From Actinostola sp. cb2023 (lineage: Eukaryota; Cnidaria; Anthozoa; Actiniaria; Actinostolidae), in contig JAUJYZ010000366.1 of assembly GCA_033675265.1 (NCBI GenBank), forward strand, positions 200,008-264,007: a DNA stretch of 64,000 nt, written 5' to 3'. Of the stretch, positions 1 to 10,110 are shown piece after piece (positions within the stretch are counted from its first letter, which is position 1; each line of letters starts with the position of its first letter). The position numbers were made by a program, and so were the translations under genes. The notes under the pieces are model-generated. The model saw only the letters and a list, made by a program, of their open reading frames with translations. It did no database searches and was not told the origin of the DNA.

Positions 1-676
1 AAGCTTGCAACGCTAGAAATTACCGATATTTTTGTTTTGAAAATGAAGAGCAGAAATCTCAAAGTTTTTTCAAACCAGTTAGAACGGACGAAATTGAAAA
101 AACGAGAGAAATAATGAACACCAAAGAAAACTCAAGCACGATGTGGATATTTAATATATTGAAAGATTGGGCTACCTATATGAGATCGCAATAATCATAT
201 TGCTGGTTTTTCATTAGACGTTACTTCCGGTCTCGTGAGGAATTTTTCATCAGCTGAATTGCACCTTTTCAAAAGAATACTCTCTGGTTGATAGCACATG
301 ACGGGCAGTGTTTGCCCGTCATTTGAAGCAAATAATGAGATTCAAGGAGTTTTTAACAGCTGATTGAAAGCCAGCATGAACTTGGATGACTGATGAATAT
401 CCGTACATCTACACTTCTTGTAGAACATGGAGAAACTCGTTTGTGATTTCATTTTGAAGAGTAAGTGACTCGCTACGTTTCTTTAGTGTTTAGTATAGTT
501 ATGATCTGTATTTCTGTATCAGTATTCATGTATCAGTAAATCTAGCTGCTTAACGATTCCAAATAACTGTCGATTTATTGGATTATGATATAATATTTGA
601 ATAGTATTTGAAGATTAAACTAAGATTGTATTATAATATTTTTTGTATATAGTTTTAGTACACATTATTATATATT
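1..676. other. gene-free start of window
   Basis: No coding region is supportable. The first six bases are a HindIII site, which could be a clone end or chance. The stretch contains a copy of a block C piece (annotated separately) and AT-rich sequence. Confidence 0.5.
210..370 (+). repeat. dispersed copy of a block C segment
   Basis: About 160 bases closely match 17059-17216 and 50617-50770 in the same orientation, with a shorter inverted match near 29220-29285. It shares the words ACTTCCGGTCTCGTGAGGAA and TCATCAGCTGAATTGCACC. It shows that material flanking the 99-base satellite also occurs outside the duplicated blocks. Confidence 0.8.
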
Positions 677-848
677 TAGAGTGCAAATATTATATCCGTG
701 AAATAAGCGCTAACATTTAGTACTAATTAACATTTTACTAGTTTTTTACTACTAAGTAGACAACAATGATAAAGCATTTGGTGCTATTTATTAGTACTAT
801 ATTTAATTAGTTAGTTAACTATTTCATGGATATAATATTTGCACTCTA
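677..848. mobile_element. MITE with 27-base inverted ends and TA target duplication
   Basis: Ends at 679-705 and 820-846 are reverse complements with one mismatch (outer sequence GAGTGCAAATATTATATCC). A TA dinucleotide lies immediately outside each end (677-678 and 847-848). At about 170 bases with no coding capacity and a TA duplication, it fits a non-autonomous Tc1/mariner-like element; the family assignment is inference. Confidence 0.75.
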
Positions 849-866
849 GTATTCTCTAAGTTAGCC

Positions 867-959
867 ATTAGTATTCCCTATATAGAGAATACTAATAATG
901 CTTTGTAACAAAAGAAAACAAAGAGCTTTATTAGTATTCTCTACATAGAGAATACTAAT
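867..959. repeat. pair of near-perfect 30-base palindromes
   Basis: Two hairpin sequences, 867-896 and 930-959, both have the arm ATTAGTATTC and centre on TATA/ACAT. A further half copy lies at 848-858. The spacing suggests the tips of small inverted-repeat elements inserted into one another. Confidence 0.7.
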
Positions 960-1239
960 GAGTCCATTGTTAAGCCCTATTAGTTACTTTATGAGATATA
1001 GAGCGCACAAATGCTGGGCGCTGATTGGTCGAGTGGGTATGACTATATTCTAAGAACAATTAGAACTGTTATTGACTAGGCGTTCCTGGACGCAACGAAG
1101 TGAGATGAGGTCGAGTGTTTATAGGGAGTGGGAAGCTTTGCACGTCCATTGAGCTACTACATGGGAAGATCGCGATAAGATGAATAAAATATCGTTGATC
1201 GTTATGTATTCATCAAGTACATGGAGAAGGTAACAATTA

Positions 1240-1858
1240 TTTTTATGAATCTTTAGAGGTGCCAGTGACGTCACGTACTCAACCCAAACAATCAACATGG
1301 CTTCGCTCTATACATTTGTTCATAATAATAATAATAATAATAATGGTTGTTCTTATATAGCGCATTTCACATTGTCTCAATGCGCTTTACAACCGATGGA
1401 GGACTTTTTCGGGCTGCATATGAAGGCGCCTACGGCAGCCGAGCAGCTTACAATCATGAGGAGTTAGTACGTTAGTATGTTACTTTGCCTCCAATTTGAA
1501 GTAGGCTGTTGAACCGGGTAACAATCCCCTACTCTTACGAAGAGTTCAACAGGTTCTTTTAATGTCCCCCGTGAACAGGTTAGATTAGGGTCGGGAGACA
1601 GGACCTACGGTTTAACGTCCTTATCCGAGAAGACGTGCAGGTCTAACCATTTGCAGATGTAATTACAAAGGCAGCACCTTCTCCTCAATTATTTTAAGAC
1701 CCTGAGTAATGGTCCGGCCGTGACTTGAAGCACGAACCTGTTTAATGTTTAAAATGTCTTGAATTATTTTATTTCTATGAAGCTAAACGTTTGTGTGAAG
1801 AAGTTGTCTTACATTATTTGCGCTTAGAATTGATTGTTTGACTAGTTTTCTTCATAGA
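1240..1858 (+). repeat. dispersed repeat module interrupted by an insertion
   Basis: 1240-1325 plus 1740-1858 together match an uninterrupted module at 22475-22675 and 56035-56225 (+) and, inverted, at 6140-6330 and 39700-39890. Shared words include GAGGTGCCAGTGACGTCACG and TTGCGCTTAGAATTGATTG. In those four places the sequence is continuous, giving empty sites for the insertion at 1326-1739. Confidence 0.8.
1326..1739 (+). mobile_element. SINE-like or short interspersed insertion with AAT tract
   Basis: About 414 bases begin with (AAT)n followed by a motif of the type TTCTTATATAGCGCATTTCA and AATGCGCTTTACAA. They are absent from four otherwise matching copies of the host module. The GCGC...GCGCTTTACA motif resembles short repeats common in marine invertebrates (recall, not checked). 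No tRNA-type promoter boxes were seen, so the retroposon class is uncertain. Confidence 0.6.
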
Positions 1859-1862
1859 ACTA

Positions 1863-2289
1863 CAGTGGAACACGGTTAATACGGACACCATCGGGACGAG
1901 ACGCAATGTCCGTATTAATCGGGTGTCCGTATAAACCAGGTCGGTCAATTTACGTCGACGTCACTTACATTTTTTGCGGAAACAATGACTGTATGCTACT
2001 GGTGATCTGTTTATTTTTAGTGGGGAAACTCTAAATGCACGTATATTAGCGATCAGTTTATAAGTTGAACGTGAGAAAGCACGGAACGTGCGTAATTTTA
2101 ATTAAAAAGCGATCAATTTACATATTGTCGTTGTTTTGGGAAAATAAAGTGTCCGTATTAACCGGGTAGACCTTGTATGAAAATGGGCATATTATAGACA
2201 TTTGTATGAGTTTCGGCCCGCACAGAACAACATGTCCGTAATACTGGTTGACCGTATTAACCGGGTGTCCGTATGGCCGAGTTCCACTG
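1863..2289. mobile_element. Tigger/pogo-like MITE with TA target duplication
   Basis: The ends are inverted: CAGTGGAACACGG at the left and the complement of CAGTGGAACTCGG at the right. TA flanks both sides (1861-1862 and 2290-2291). Several internal copies of GTCCGTATTAACCGGG-like motifs are present near both ends. CAGTnGAAC ends with a TA duplication are typical of pogo/Tigger elements; at 427 bases there is no transposase. It sits immediately 3' of the repeat module ending at 1858. Confidence 0.85.
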
Positions 2290-2291
2290 TA

Positions 2292-2944
2292 CTCATGAAT
2301 TCATCAAGTATATGGAGAAGCTAACAAGATAAATTCAACCAATATTTCTGAACTTTTTGGAAAAATAGGACTATACTCAGTTCCAAGGACTGTCCACATA
2401 TTTTCAAACTTTATTTACACATTTGCTCCGATGAATTTGAGTTCTCACTTCGTTTGTCCGGCGATTTTGGATGAATTTGCTCTCTCAGGTTAACGATTAT
2501 CAGATCGAATAAATCAGTGTGTAGCCGTTTCCACTTTGCTTGGTTTTCAGAAACAATGATAGTATACAAGTACAAGTTTATTGAAACATGACTATTAACT
2601 ATGTAAACACATATATTAAAACATAGAGAGAGAGCTATAACATTATAAAAATAACTATCAATTTACGCCCGCGCTCTGATTTGATGAGCATGCCACGTGC
2701 TCAGCTCTATGAGATAGAGCACACAGCACGCGCGCGCAGATAATCGATCATTTTACGCCGCGCTCTGATTTGATGAGCATGCCACGTGCACAGCTCTATG
2801 AGATAGAGCACACAGCACGCGCGCGCAGATAATCGATCATTTTTGTCACGAACAAAATTTCAAACTTGCCTAAAAAATAAATAATTGTATTTTATTATAA
2901 GAGACCACTGTGCTAAGTGCAGCCGGATTTAGAGCACTTTGGGG
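2292..2944 (+). other. distal 5' flank of gene 1, no gene
   Basis: 2297-2540 loosely matches 7396-7640, with the shared word ATTCATCAAGTATATG; 13745 onward is a further diverged copy. It is therefore part of the ancestral upstream sequence that duplicated with the glycosyltransferase genes. It contains the tandem duplication at 2661-2840. Confidence 0.6.
2661..2840 (+). repeat. two tandem copies of a 90-base unit
   Basis: 2661-2750 and 2751-2840 are almost identical. Each contains TTGATGAGCATGCCACGTGC, CTATGAGATAGAG and a CG-rich run of alternating GC. The unit is not seen at the other gene copies. Confidence 0.85.
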
Positions 2945-3211
2945 CTGATGAGAACACTGGAGATGTGTTGAGAAGCACTCCGCAACGTGTCGTAATTACT
3001 TCCACATCGCCTGGTTACCGTATTGATATCAGAAACACTGACTATTAACCACTGTGTTCACATAAATAATATCTAAAGAGTTAACACTACAATATTACTT
3101 CAGTACGAACACTTTGAATCTTATACTGGCGCGACACTGTTATATTTTATTTCTTCTGAAAACTCACGCCAATATTCAAGTGTCGGGTAAACGGAAAGCT
3201 GTATATGAAAG
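2945..3211 (+). promoter_or_regulatory. conserved proximal 5' flank of gene 1
   Basis: This stretch is repeated upstream of 19365, 52924, 24860-25909 (inverted) and 58153-59195 (inverted), and in diverged form upstream of 14643 and 48198. Conserved words include TGATATCAGAAACACTGACT, AGTTAACACTACAATATT and TGTTATAYTTTATTTCTTCTG 20-60 bases before the start codon. It presumably carries promoter and 5' UTR; no transcription start can be read directly. Confidence 0.5.
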
Positions 3212-4264
3212 ATGGGTTCACTTTGTTGTAGAAGAAATCATCGAAAAACAAAATTGTTTTTTGTCGTATTGGTTTTGTTGACAACATTCTTATGTCTACT
3301 TGTAACATTTAACCATGAACAAAATGGAGGAACCATATATAATTTGACAACAGCTTTGCAAATACTTTCCGCACTAAATCAGCCATATTCTTGTCCGTAC
3401 GTTCATCACTTCAAAAGAGATGTGAAGTCGAGATCGAAGTTTTTACTCATCGAGCCTCACATAGAACCGACGATTCGCTGTGAAGATAGGCTCTTGGACC
3501 TCGCTGTTGTTGTGAATTCAGCCTGTTCGGGTGAGAAACACCGCCTTCGAAGATCTGCCATTCGAAAAACATGGGCAAATACGACAGCAGAGGAAAGTGA
3601 GAACAAATGGCGGGTGTTCTTTTCCTTGGGGTTGTGCAGCGACGAGGAAAACCGACTCAACAAAAAAGAAGAAGCTTTGAGGAACAATGATATCATCATT
3701 GGTAGCTTCGCAGACATTTACAGAAAGCGTGTATATAAAACGTTCATGGCATTGCAGTGGGCTTCTTTTCGGCTGACATCCAAGTACATCATGAAGACAG
3801 ATGACGATGTGTACGTTCGTGTGCCACCATTATTAAAATGGCTGGAAGATGAAGATCATCCTGTTCCATTATATGGTGGCTACATCAGAAACCATTCTCT
3901 CGACGTCGACCGAGATCCAAGAAGCCTGTGGTATGTCTCAAGTAAAGAATACAGCGAGTTCCATTGGCCGCCATTTGCAATAGGAGCGTACGAAGTTTTC
4001 TCTGGTGAGAGCGTCCCGATGTACCTTAACTATACACAGCACAGAACACCGTTCACTACAGACGATACATATTTAGCTGTCGCAGCGAAATCATTTGGAG
4101 TATCAGCGATGCAAATACCCGGATTTCAGTACTTTAGAAAATTCCCCAAAAAATGTGAGGTTGTTAATACTATTACTATTGGGGGTCGTCTGGAAGGTGC
4201 GAAAATAATGAAGTATCATCGGTTTTACATGAATAAAACGGCAATTGCGAACTGTGAGCAATAA
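3212..4264 (+). CDS. beta-1,3-galactosyltransferase-like glycosyltransferase (intact copy, gene 1)
   Basis: A single-exon type II membrane protein of 350 residues. Residues 1-13 are a short basic cytosolic tail, 14-33 a hydrophobic membrane anchor, and the rest a lumenal catalytic domain of the GT31 Galactosyl_T family. Visible family motifs are RRSAIRKTW (113-121), the metal-binding DxD-type KTDDDVYVR (195-203), WPPFAIGAYEVFSG (252-265) and DDTYLAVAA (284-292) in place of the usual EDVYxG. Five N-glycosylation sequons are present (near 44, 123, 227, 273 and 341). Such enzymes add galactose or GlcNAc in beta-1,3 linkage in the Golgi; donor and acceptor cannot be told from sequence. The ATG aligns with the other copies and sits just after the conserved 5' flank. 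It is about 96% identical to gene 6. The left breakpoint of the 22-kb duplication falls inside this gene, near 3857. Confidence 0.9.
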   Translation: MGSLCCRRNHRKTKLFFVVLVLLTTFLCLLVTFNHEQNGGTIYNLTTALQILSALNQPYSCPYVHHFKRDVKSRSKFLLIEPHIEPTIRCEDRLLDLAVVVNSACSGEKHRLRRSAIRKTWANTTAEESENKWRVFFSLGLCSDEENRLNKKEEALRNNDIIIGSFADIYRKRVYKTFMALQWASFRLTSKYIMKTDDDVYVRVPPLLKWLEDEDHPVPLYGGYIRNHSLDVDRDPRSLWYVSSKEYSEFHWPPFAIGAYEVFSGESVPMYLNYTQHRTPFTTDDTYLAVAAKSFGVSAMQIPGFQYFRKFPKKCEVVNTITIGGRLEGAKIMKYHRFYMNKTAIANCEQ

Positions 4265-4775
4265 CGAATGGAAGGATGGGATGAACGAATGAAATGTGTA
4301 AGAAAGGAAAGAAGGATACATGGAAAGAAGGACAGAAGGAAAGAAGGAGAGATGGAAAGAAGGAGAGATGGAAAGAAGAATAGATGGAAAGAAGGATAGA
4401 TGGTAAGAAGGATAGATGAAAAGAAGGATAGATGGAAAGAAGGATAGATGGAAAAAAGGATAGATTGAAAGAAGGATAGATCAGTGGAAAGAAGGATAGA
4501 TAGAAAGAAGGATAGATGGAAAGAAGGTTAGATGGAAAGAAGGACAGACGGAAAGAAGGATAGAAGGAAAGAAGGATAGATCAGTGGGAAGAAGGATAGA
4601 TGGGAATAAGGTTAGATGAAAAGAAGGATAGATGGAAAGAAGGATAGATGGAAAGAAGGATAGATGGAAAGAAGGATAGATGGAAAGAAGGATAGATGGA
4701 AAGAAGGATAGATGGAAAGAAGGATAGATGGAAAGAAGGATAGATGGAAAGAAGGATAGATGGAAAGAAGGATAG
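4265..4775 (+). repeat. purine-rich GGAAAGAAGGATAGAT tract
   Basis: It starts a few bases after the stop codon and runs about 500 bases of degenerate then nearly perfect 16-base units. The last ten or so units are uniform. Equivalent tracts follow the other genes on their coding strand. Confidence 0.95.
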
Positions 4776-5041
4776 ATAATTATATGAAAGGCCGGTTTCT
4801 AAAATCCAACAATCATTTAAACTGATATTTAATAATTTCCGATTGAAAAAGTTAAAGAAAATCACAAATTTGTAGGTAAGAGATGTATGTGACATTGCGA
4901 TCATGCGAACTGAACACCACAACTCGTCCCACGTTGGAAATATATATTTAACTTGTGACTAGCATGCCATAAGGGACTTTCAGAACTTATGTCGTTACTG
5001 CGCAAAGTCAATTATCCTGAAAATTTGTACAAGTGTTCGAC
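4776..5041. other. spacer between two microsatellites
   Basis: Single-copy-looking sequence that is nonetheless repeated at 38330-38597 and, inverted, at 23925-24165 and 57197-57470. No coding evidence. Confidence 0.6.
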
Positions 5042-5104
<63 letters not shown>

Positions 5105-5108
5105 ATTA

Positions 5109-5179
<71 letters not shown>

Positions 5180-5194
5180 ATTAATTATTATTAA

Positions 5195-5288
<94 letters not shown>

Positions 5289-5289
5289 G
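5042..5289 (+). repeat. long ATT trinucleotide microsatellite
   Basis: About 248 bases of (ATT)n with two ACTATATTAATT interruptions. The length differs in all four copies: 38598-38837 here-oriented, 23443-23575 and 57042-57195 inverted. Confidence 0.98.
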
Positions 5290-5319
5290 AACCATGTTTG
5301 GGTATAGGGTTGCCGCTGA

Positions 5320-5690
5320 GGGTTTGAAACCCTGACCCTGTTTAGGAAAAAAAATAAAAAAACATACCTACCCTGTCTAGGACAACACCCTCTATTTTAG
5401 GACCCTGTTTAGGACAAGGAGCAAAATACACACTGTCTTCTTTTACACAATTTTAACGCGTTTTATGTTGACTGATGACATGCTAGAGATCGGCAAGCGT
5501 CTCAGATCTCGAATAGCTAAATACCGGATAAAACCATATTTAACGACGACAATCGTGCATACCATACCCTGTTTAGGACAAACTCACATAAAATTATATA
5601 TCCTGTGCAGGACAGAGAGGCCAAAAACCATACCCTGTCCAGCGGCACGTCCCCGTATAGCCCATATATGGGATCGAGTACCCCCCAAGG
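5320..5690 (+). repeat. degenerate array of ACCCTGTTTAGGACA motifs
   Basis: At least six copies of a CCCTGTNNAGGACA-like word occur at irregular spacing (near 5333, 5370, 5401, 5567, 5600 and 5629). The array is repeated at 38870-39215 and inverted at 23080-23400 and 56690-57000. There is no ORF of substance. Confidence 0.8.
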
Positions 5691-5734
5691 GACGTTAATG
5701 CATTGCATTATACCCGATATATACAAACACTAAA

Positions 5735-5828
5735 TGAATAAAACATCAGTCATATATCAGATCTGATATAGAAATGATGTTTTATTAATGAGTATCAGAT
5801 CTGATATAGAAATGATGTTTTATTCATC
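5735..5828. repeat. palindromic ATATCAGATCTGATAT units
   Basis: Two units carry a palindromic core (CAGATCTG centre) flanked by inverted AATGAATAAAACATCA / TGATGTTTTATTCAT words. The copy near 22940-23005 has one unit; those near 39290-39380 and 56500-56600 have two. Confidence 0.8.
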
Positions 5829-6056
5829 AGGGTCCTGTTGTTCGAAAGGTGATTGACGCCATAATCCAGGATTAATATATTAAACTAGTACGTAAATCGT
5901 TGAAAATTTAATTTAGCCAAAACTCCATAGAAACAATCTTCAAGGGTCTTATATAATCACTAGTTAATATCTTTTCTCAATATTGGAGAGGGAAGTACTA
6001 TATTTTTTATGAATCTTACTCAACCCAAACTCAGCTCCATACATTTCTCAGAAAAA

Positions 6057-6121
6057 AACCGTTCAGATATTTTGATCACAAAATACAAGTTGTATTTTGT
6101 GATCAAAATATCTGAACGGTT
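6057..6121. repeat. perfect hairpin, 32-base arms, 1-base loop
   Basis: 6057-6088 and 6090-6121 are exact reverse complements (arm starts AACCGTTCAGATATTTTG). The plus-oriented block copy has it too (39610-39675). In the inverted copies (about 22688-22722 and 56248-56282) only one arm is present. Confidence 0.95.
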
Positions 6122-6362
6122 TGTTCAGATAATAGCTCTGCATTGAAGAAAACTAGTCAAACAATCAATATTCTAAGCGCAAATACTGTAAGACAAATTC
6201 TTCACACAAACGTTTAGCTTCATAGAAATAAAATAATTCAAGACATTAAACATGAATAAATGTATAGAGCGAAGCCATGCTGATTGTTTGGGTTGAGTAC
6301 GTGACGTCACTGGCACCTCTAAAGATTCATAAAAATGTATTACTTTTCATTAGCCATTATCT

Positions 6363-6751
6363 AAACGAGCAGGGGACTGGGAACGATTTTATTAGAATTA
6401 ATGTAATTATGAAATGAAGTTGATGACATGAAACAGCATGTTGAAATTAGTATCTGTGCAAAGTGTGATGTGATTTGAGCAAATTCTGTCGGAATTATAA
6501 ACTTTTGAAATTGTGTTGTCCAGCCAAAATTTTACAGTGAATGTATGGTTTGGCTGGACAACGTCAAAAATTTACAGAGTTTGTATGGGAAAATAGACTT
6601 CTTTGATGCCGTCTAGCATCGTCAATATCAAGCCGAAGTTCACCAAACTTTCGAGATTAGCTAAGTTTGATGTCTCAGAAAAGGATGCCCACTTTTGCTA
6701 GTTTCTTATTGAATTAGTTTTACGGACTTGGTCCCAGTCCCCTGCTCGTTT
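6363..6751. mobile_element. nested 389-base inverted-repeat element
   Basis: Perfect 20-base ends (AAACGAGCAGGGGACTGGGA at the left, its complement at 6732-6751). A smaller hairpin at 6515-6562 (GTTGTCCAGCCAAA arm) lies inside. No coding capacity. Copies occur in all four block copies. Confidence 0.75.
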
Positions 6752-6920
6752 TGGGACAAAAATAACCAATGATTGAATGGGTCTTTGAGATTATTTCAGT
6801 GAAGTTTCAGCTAGCTAAATCAAATTTTGAACGATTTACGTACTAATGCCCCTATAAGAAAACTCTTGACGTGACGCTAATCCAGGATTAGCACTAATTG
6901 CCTTTCGGTCAATCGGCCCC

Positions 6921-7760
6921 AATGTATCGGGTATAAAGGTCCATGCACCTGACCAAATGAGCAGCTCCCATTGGCCTAGCTGATAGCTCATGAATTATTA
7001 ATTCGTTTTCCTTGACAAGGAAGCCTTGCTCGTGTAGACGACAAAAACATCGCCAATTTTTCCTTTTCAAGGAAAACTTGTTCGTGTAGATGCGGCATTA
7101 TGCAAGGTACGCGTCCCTTCATAAAATCACTTATATTGGTATTTCATGTTGTCTTAAACATGTGGGACCCTTTTCATACAGACTGCGCATGAGTGGTGAA
7201 AGAGTATCTACAAACGCGTAATTCAATGTCAATTAAATAAGATTAAATGTTATAAATTATCTCTGGATTTCTGAAGCCGTTCAATAAACTCGCACGTATA
7301 CATCGCCTACGTCTCGTGGTTTTAAACTTGATAAAACACTCCTGCTCGTTTAGTAAACAATACCCATTGAGAATACGGTTTACAAAGCCATTGATATGTA
7401 TTCATCAAGTATATGACGAAGCTATTAATATCACTGATTCAACCAAAATAATTCTGGAATTTTCGGAAAAGTTGGACTTCCTCGATCGAAGGACCATTCA
7501 CATGCATTCGTAATTTCTCCACGTACTTATTCCGTTCTTTGCAAATTGTTTTGTTTTCCTTTAACTTTTCAGATGATTTTAGATTAATTTGCGCTCCCTG
7601 GATGATTATTTTCAGAATATCTAAGCAGGCAGCCGATTTGAGTTGCCTGGTTACTGCTTTGTATCACAAACATCGAAAATGAACACTGTGTTTATATAAT
7701 TAATATCTCAATAACACAAATGAAGTGCCAGTTTATTTCACGGAACTCTCCAAATGAAAG
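6921..7760 (+). other. 5' flank of gene 2 with TTCCTTGACAAGG hairpin
   Basis: No gene. 7010-7105 holds the TTTTCCTTGACAAGGAA palindrome and CTCGTGTAGA words seen again at 14230-14425. 7396-7640 is the diverged ancestral upstream flank. 7640-7760 ends with the segment directly before the gene 2 ATG. Copies at 40480-41313 and, inverted, 20924-21890 and 54485-55445. Confidence 0.55.
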
Positions 7761-9870
7761 ATGGGTTCACTTTGGTGTAGAAGAAATCATGGAAAAACAA
7801 TTTTGTTTTTTGTCGTATTGGTTTTGTTGGCAACATTATTAAGTCTACTTGTGACGTTTAACCATGAACCAAAGGGTGGAACCATGTATAGTTTTACGTC
7901 AGTATTGAAAAACATCTTACTGAATGAGCCAACTTCTTGTCGGTACATTCATCACTTCAAACGATATGAGAAGTCGAAGACTAAGTTTCCTCTCATCCAG
8001 CCTCACATAGAACCAACGATTCGCTGTGAAGACAGGCTCTTGCACCTCGCTGTTGTTGTGCATTCAGCATGTTCGGGTGAGAAACACCGCCTTCGGAGAT
8101 CTGCCATTCGAAAAACATGGGCAAATACGACAGCAGTGGAAAGTAAGAACAGATAGCGGCTGTTCTTTTCCTGGGTTGTGTAGAGACGAGGAGAACAGAC
8201 TCAACAAAGAAGAAGCTTTGAGGAACAATGACATCATCATTGGGAACTTCACAGACATTTACAGAAACCTTGTCATTAAAACGTTCATGGCATTGCAGTG
8301 GGCTTCTTTTCGACTGACATCCAAGTACATCATGAAGACAGATGACGATGTGTACGTTCGTGTGCCACGATTATTAAAATGGCTGAGAGATGAAGATCAT
8401 CCTGCTCCATTATATGGTGGCTACGTCAGAAATCATGCTTCCGTATTCCGAGACCCAGGGAGTCCATGGTATGTCTCGTATGAAGACTACAACCATACCC
8501 ATTGGCCACCATTTGCATTAGGAGGGTACCAAGTCTTCTCTCATCGCCAGAAATTTCGAATCAAAGTGGGTGGAGCTTAATGTGATAAATAACTTGCATT
8601 CAACCATAACGAATTGGCTGCCAATCAAAAGTATTGTCTTATAGCGTATCTGATTGGTCGTAAAGGCAATGCGTTATGCTACCACGGTATATATAACTGA
8701 AATGATTTGCCTGTAATAACAGGATTCAAAAAATAAATATAAGATATTTCTGATCGATGACGATTTGACTTAAGAAAAAATAACTTTATTTGAAGCCAAA
8801 AAACTACTTCATTCTTCGTTCTTGTGTTGTTCCCTTAAGCTAATACTTGAATTTAGACTTTCGGTAAGGAAAAGTACACGCTTTTTGTAAAGAAGACATA
8901 ATAAAACATGTAGTGTAAAGCTTGGAATATCTAGCTTTTTCGCGCGAAAATTTCAAAACATAGGAGCGCGCGGAGGATTTCAGCTAGTTTCTAGTCTATT
9001 TTCGTGCAAAAAAGGAACGCCTGACTGAAATATATGTAAACATGGCGTCGATCGACGTGGAAGCAAGAAATGGCACAGAAAAAGGCAATTTTTAGAGCTT
9101 ATCGGCCATAATGGATTCCAATATAAGCATGGCACCGAGCCTTGATATTGCACAAACTACATGTCCAAAACCGAGCCGAAATTGTTGTAGGATCTATTGG
9201 AAACCAGCTGAAATTCTAAGTTAGTTCTTCGTCTTTCGAACCAGAGGCAAAGTAAGTGTATCAGTGCAAGGACAGGCAAACACCAGGGGCCAGAACTCTT
9301 TGTAGTTGAGGCATCCGCCATATGTTTCTCTATAATGGGGTACTTATAATTCAACGATTGAAGAAACGTAAAAACCGAGCCGAGTATTGGAGGTAAGATG
9401 TTGAAATTACTGTTAAACTAAAGCTAGAAACTACGTTCGTTAAAATGGAGGCAAAGTAAATGTTCAATTTTATTTTAAAGGGGAATATTGAGATATAAGT
9501 ATTTTGACTCCATACATTTATTGTAATGTAATCGAGGTCAATTTTTTCTAAGTGTCGCGTTCAACTGCGCATGTCGATTCGAAATTTCTGGCGATGTAGT
9601 GAAAGCGTCCCGATGTACCTTAACTATACACAGCACAGAACACCGTTCACTACAGAGGATACATATGTAGCTGTGGCAGCGAAGGAGTTTGGGATATCAG
9701 CGACACAAATACCAGGATTTACGTACTTTTCCAAAGTACCAAACAACTGTGAGGTTGTTAATGCTACTACTGTTGGTGATGGTCTGGACGGTGCGAACAT
9801 AATGAAATATCATAGGTTTTACATGAATCAAACGGCACTTGCGAACTGTAATGAAGTAAGTGAGCAATGA
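7761..9870 (+). pseudogene. beta-1,3-galactosyltransferase-like pseudogene (gene 2), split by a transposon
   Basis: The N-terminal part (7761-8153) keeps the membrane anchor, the Cys-rich stem and RRSAIRKTW. It then meets a nonsense codon: the W of the 'NRWRVFF' region is TAG at 8154. A 2-base deletion close by (TTTTCCTGGGTT against TTTTCCTTGGGGTT in intact copies) shifts the frame. The frame reopens through KTDDDVYVR to GGYQVFS (about 8536), where an element (8542-9596) is inserted. The coding sequence resumes at SESVPMYLNYTQ and ends at 9870 with a slightly longer tail (NEVSEQ). The 41.3-kb copy shares the TAG and the insertion but not the 2-base deletion. No active enzyme is expected. Confidence 0.9.
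8542..9596. mobile_element. 1,055-base element with perfect 21-base inverted ends inside gene 2
   Basis: The left end starts CATCGCCAGAAATTTCGAA and the right end is its exact complement over 21 bases. It interrupts the galactosyltransferase codons between GGYQVFS and SESVPMY. The inside has no long ORF. It carries a CCAAT/TATA-like stretch near 8640-8695 and short ATG frames near 9042 and 9111. The target duplication is unclear. I do not recognise the family; it is a non-autonomous DNA element or an unusual capture. Copy at 42098-43154. Confidence 0.8.
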
Positions 9871-10110
9871 GGAAAGGAATGATGGAACGCGCGAAGGAAC
9901 GAGGTAATGAACAAAAGAACGGCGCAATGAAAGGATAAAAGGTAGAACAAGAGCAAAGGTGGATGGATGAAAGAATGGAAAGAAGGAAGAAAGGTTGGAT
10001 TGAAGATCGAATAGGAAGGATTCAAGGATGGAATTAATGATGGATTGATATGGAAGGAATGACTAAAGGAAAGATGGAAGGATGGAAGGAAAGAAAGGAG
10101 GGAGGGAAAA
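9871..10110 (+). repeat. purine-rich GGAA/GGAT tract after gene 2
   Basis: About 240 bases of degenerate GGAAGGAT-type sequence on the coding strand, starting at the stop codon. Copy at 43429-43668. Confidence 0.85.

Larger units (their letters stand above)
5829..6920. mobile_element. about 1.1-kb inverted-repeat element (composite)
   Basis: The left end AGGGTCCTGTTGTTCGAAAGG and the complement of the right end, GGGGCCGATTGACCGAAAGG, are imperfect terminal repeats of about 45 bases that both include an ATAATCC/CTAATCC-AGGATTA word. The inside has no transposase ORF but carries a 32-base-arm palindrome and a nested element. Other copies: 21899-22942 (inverted), 39381-40472 and 55449-56502 (inverted). 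No target duplication was found, so the exact ends are provisional. Confidence 0.6.

Noticed and set aside
1..6. AAGCTT as a certain BAC cloning end
   Set aside because: Also expected by chance; other AAGCTT sites occur inside the window.
4989..5327. poly-Ile / poly-Asn / poly-Tyr ORFs across ATT tracts (also 23.4, 38.6 and 57.1 kb)
   Set aside because: Pure translation of trinucleotide repeats.
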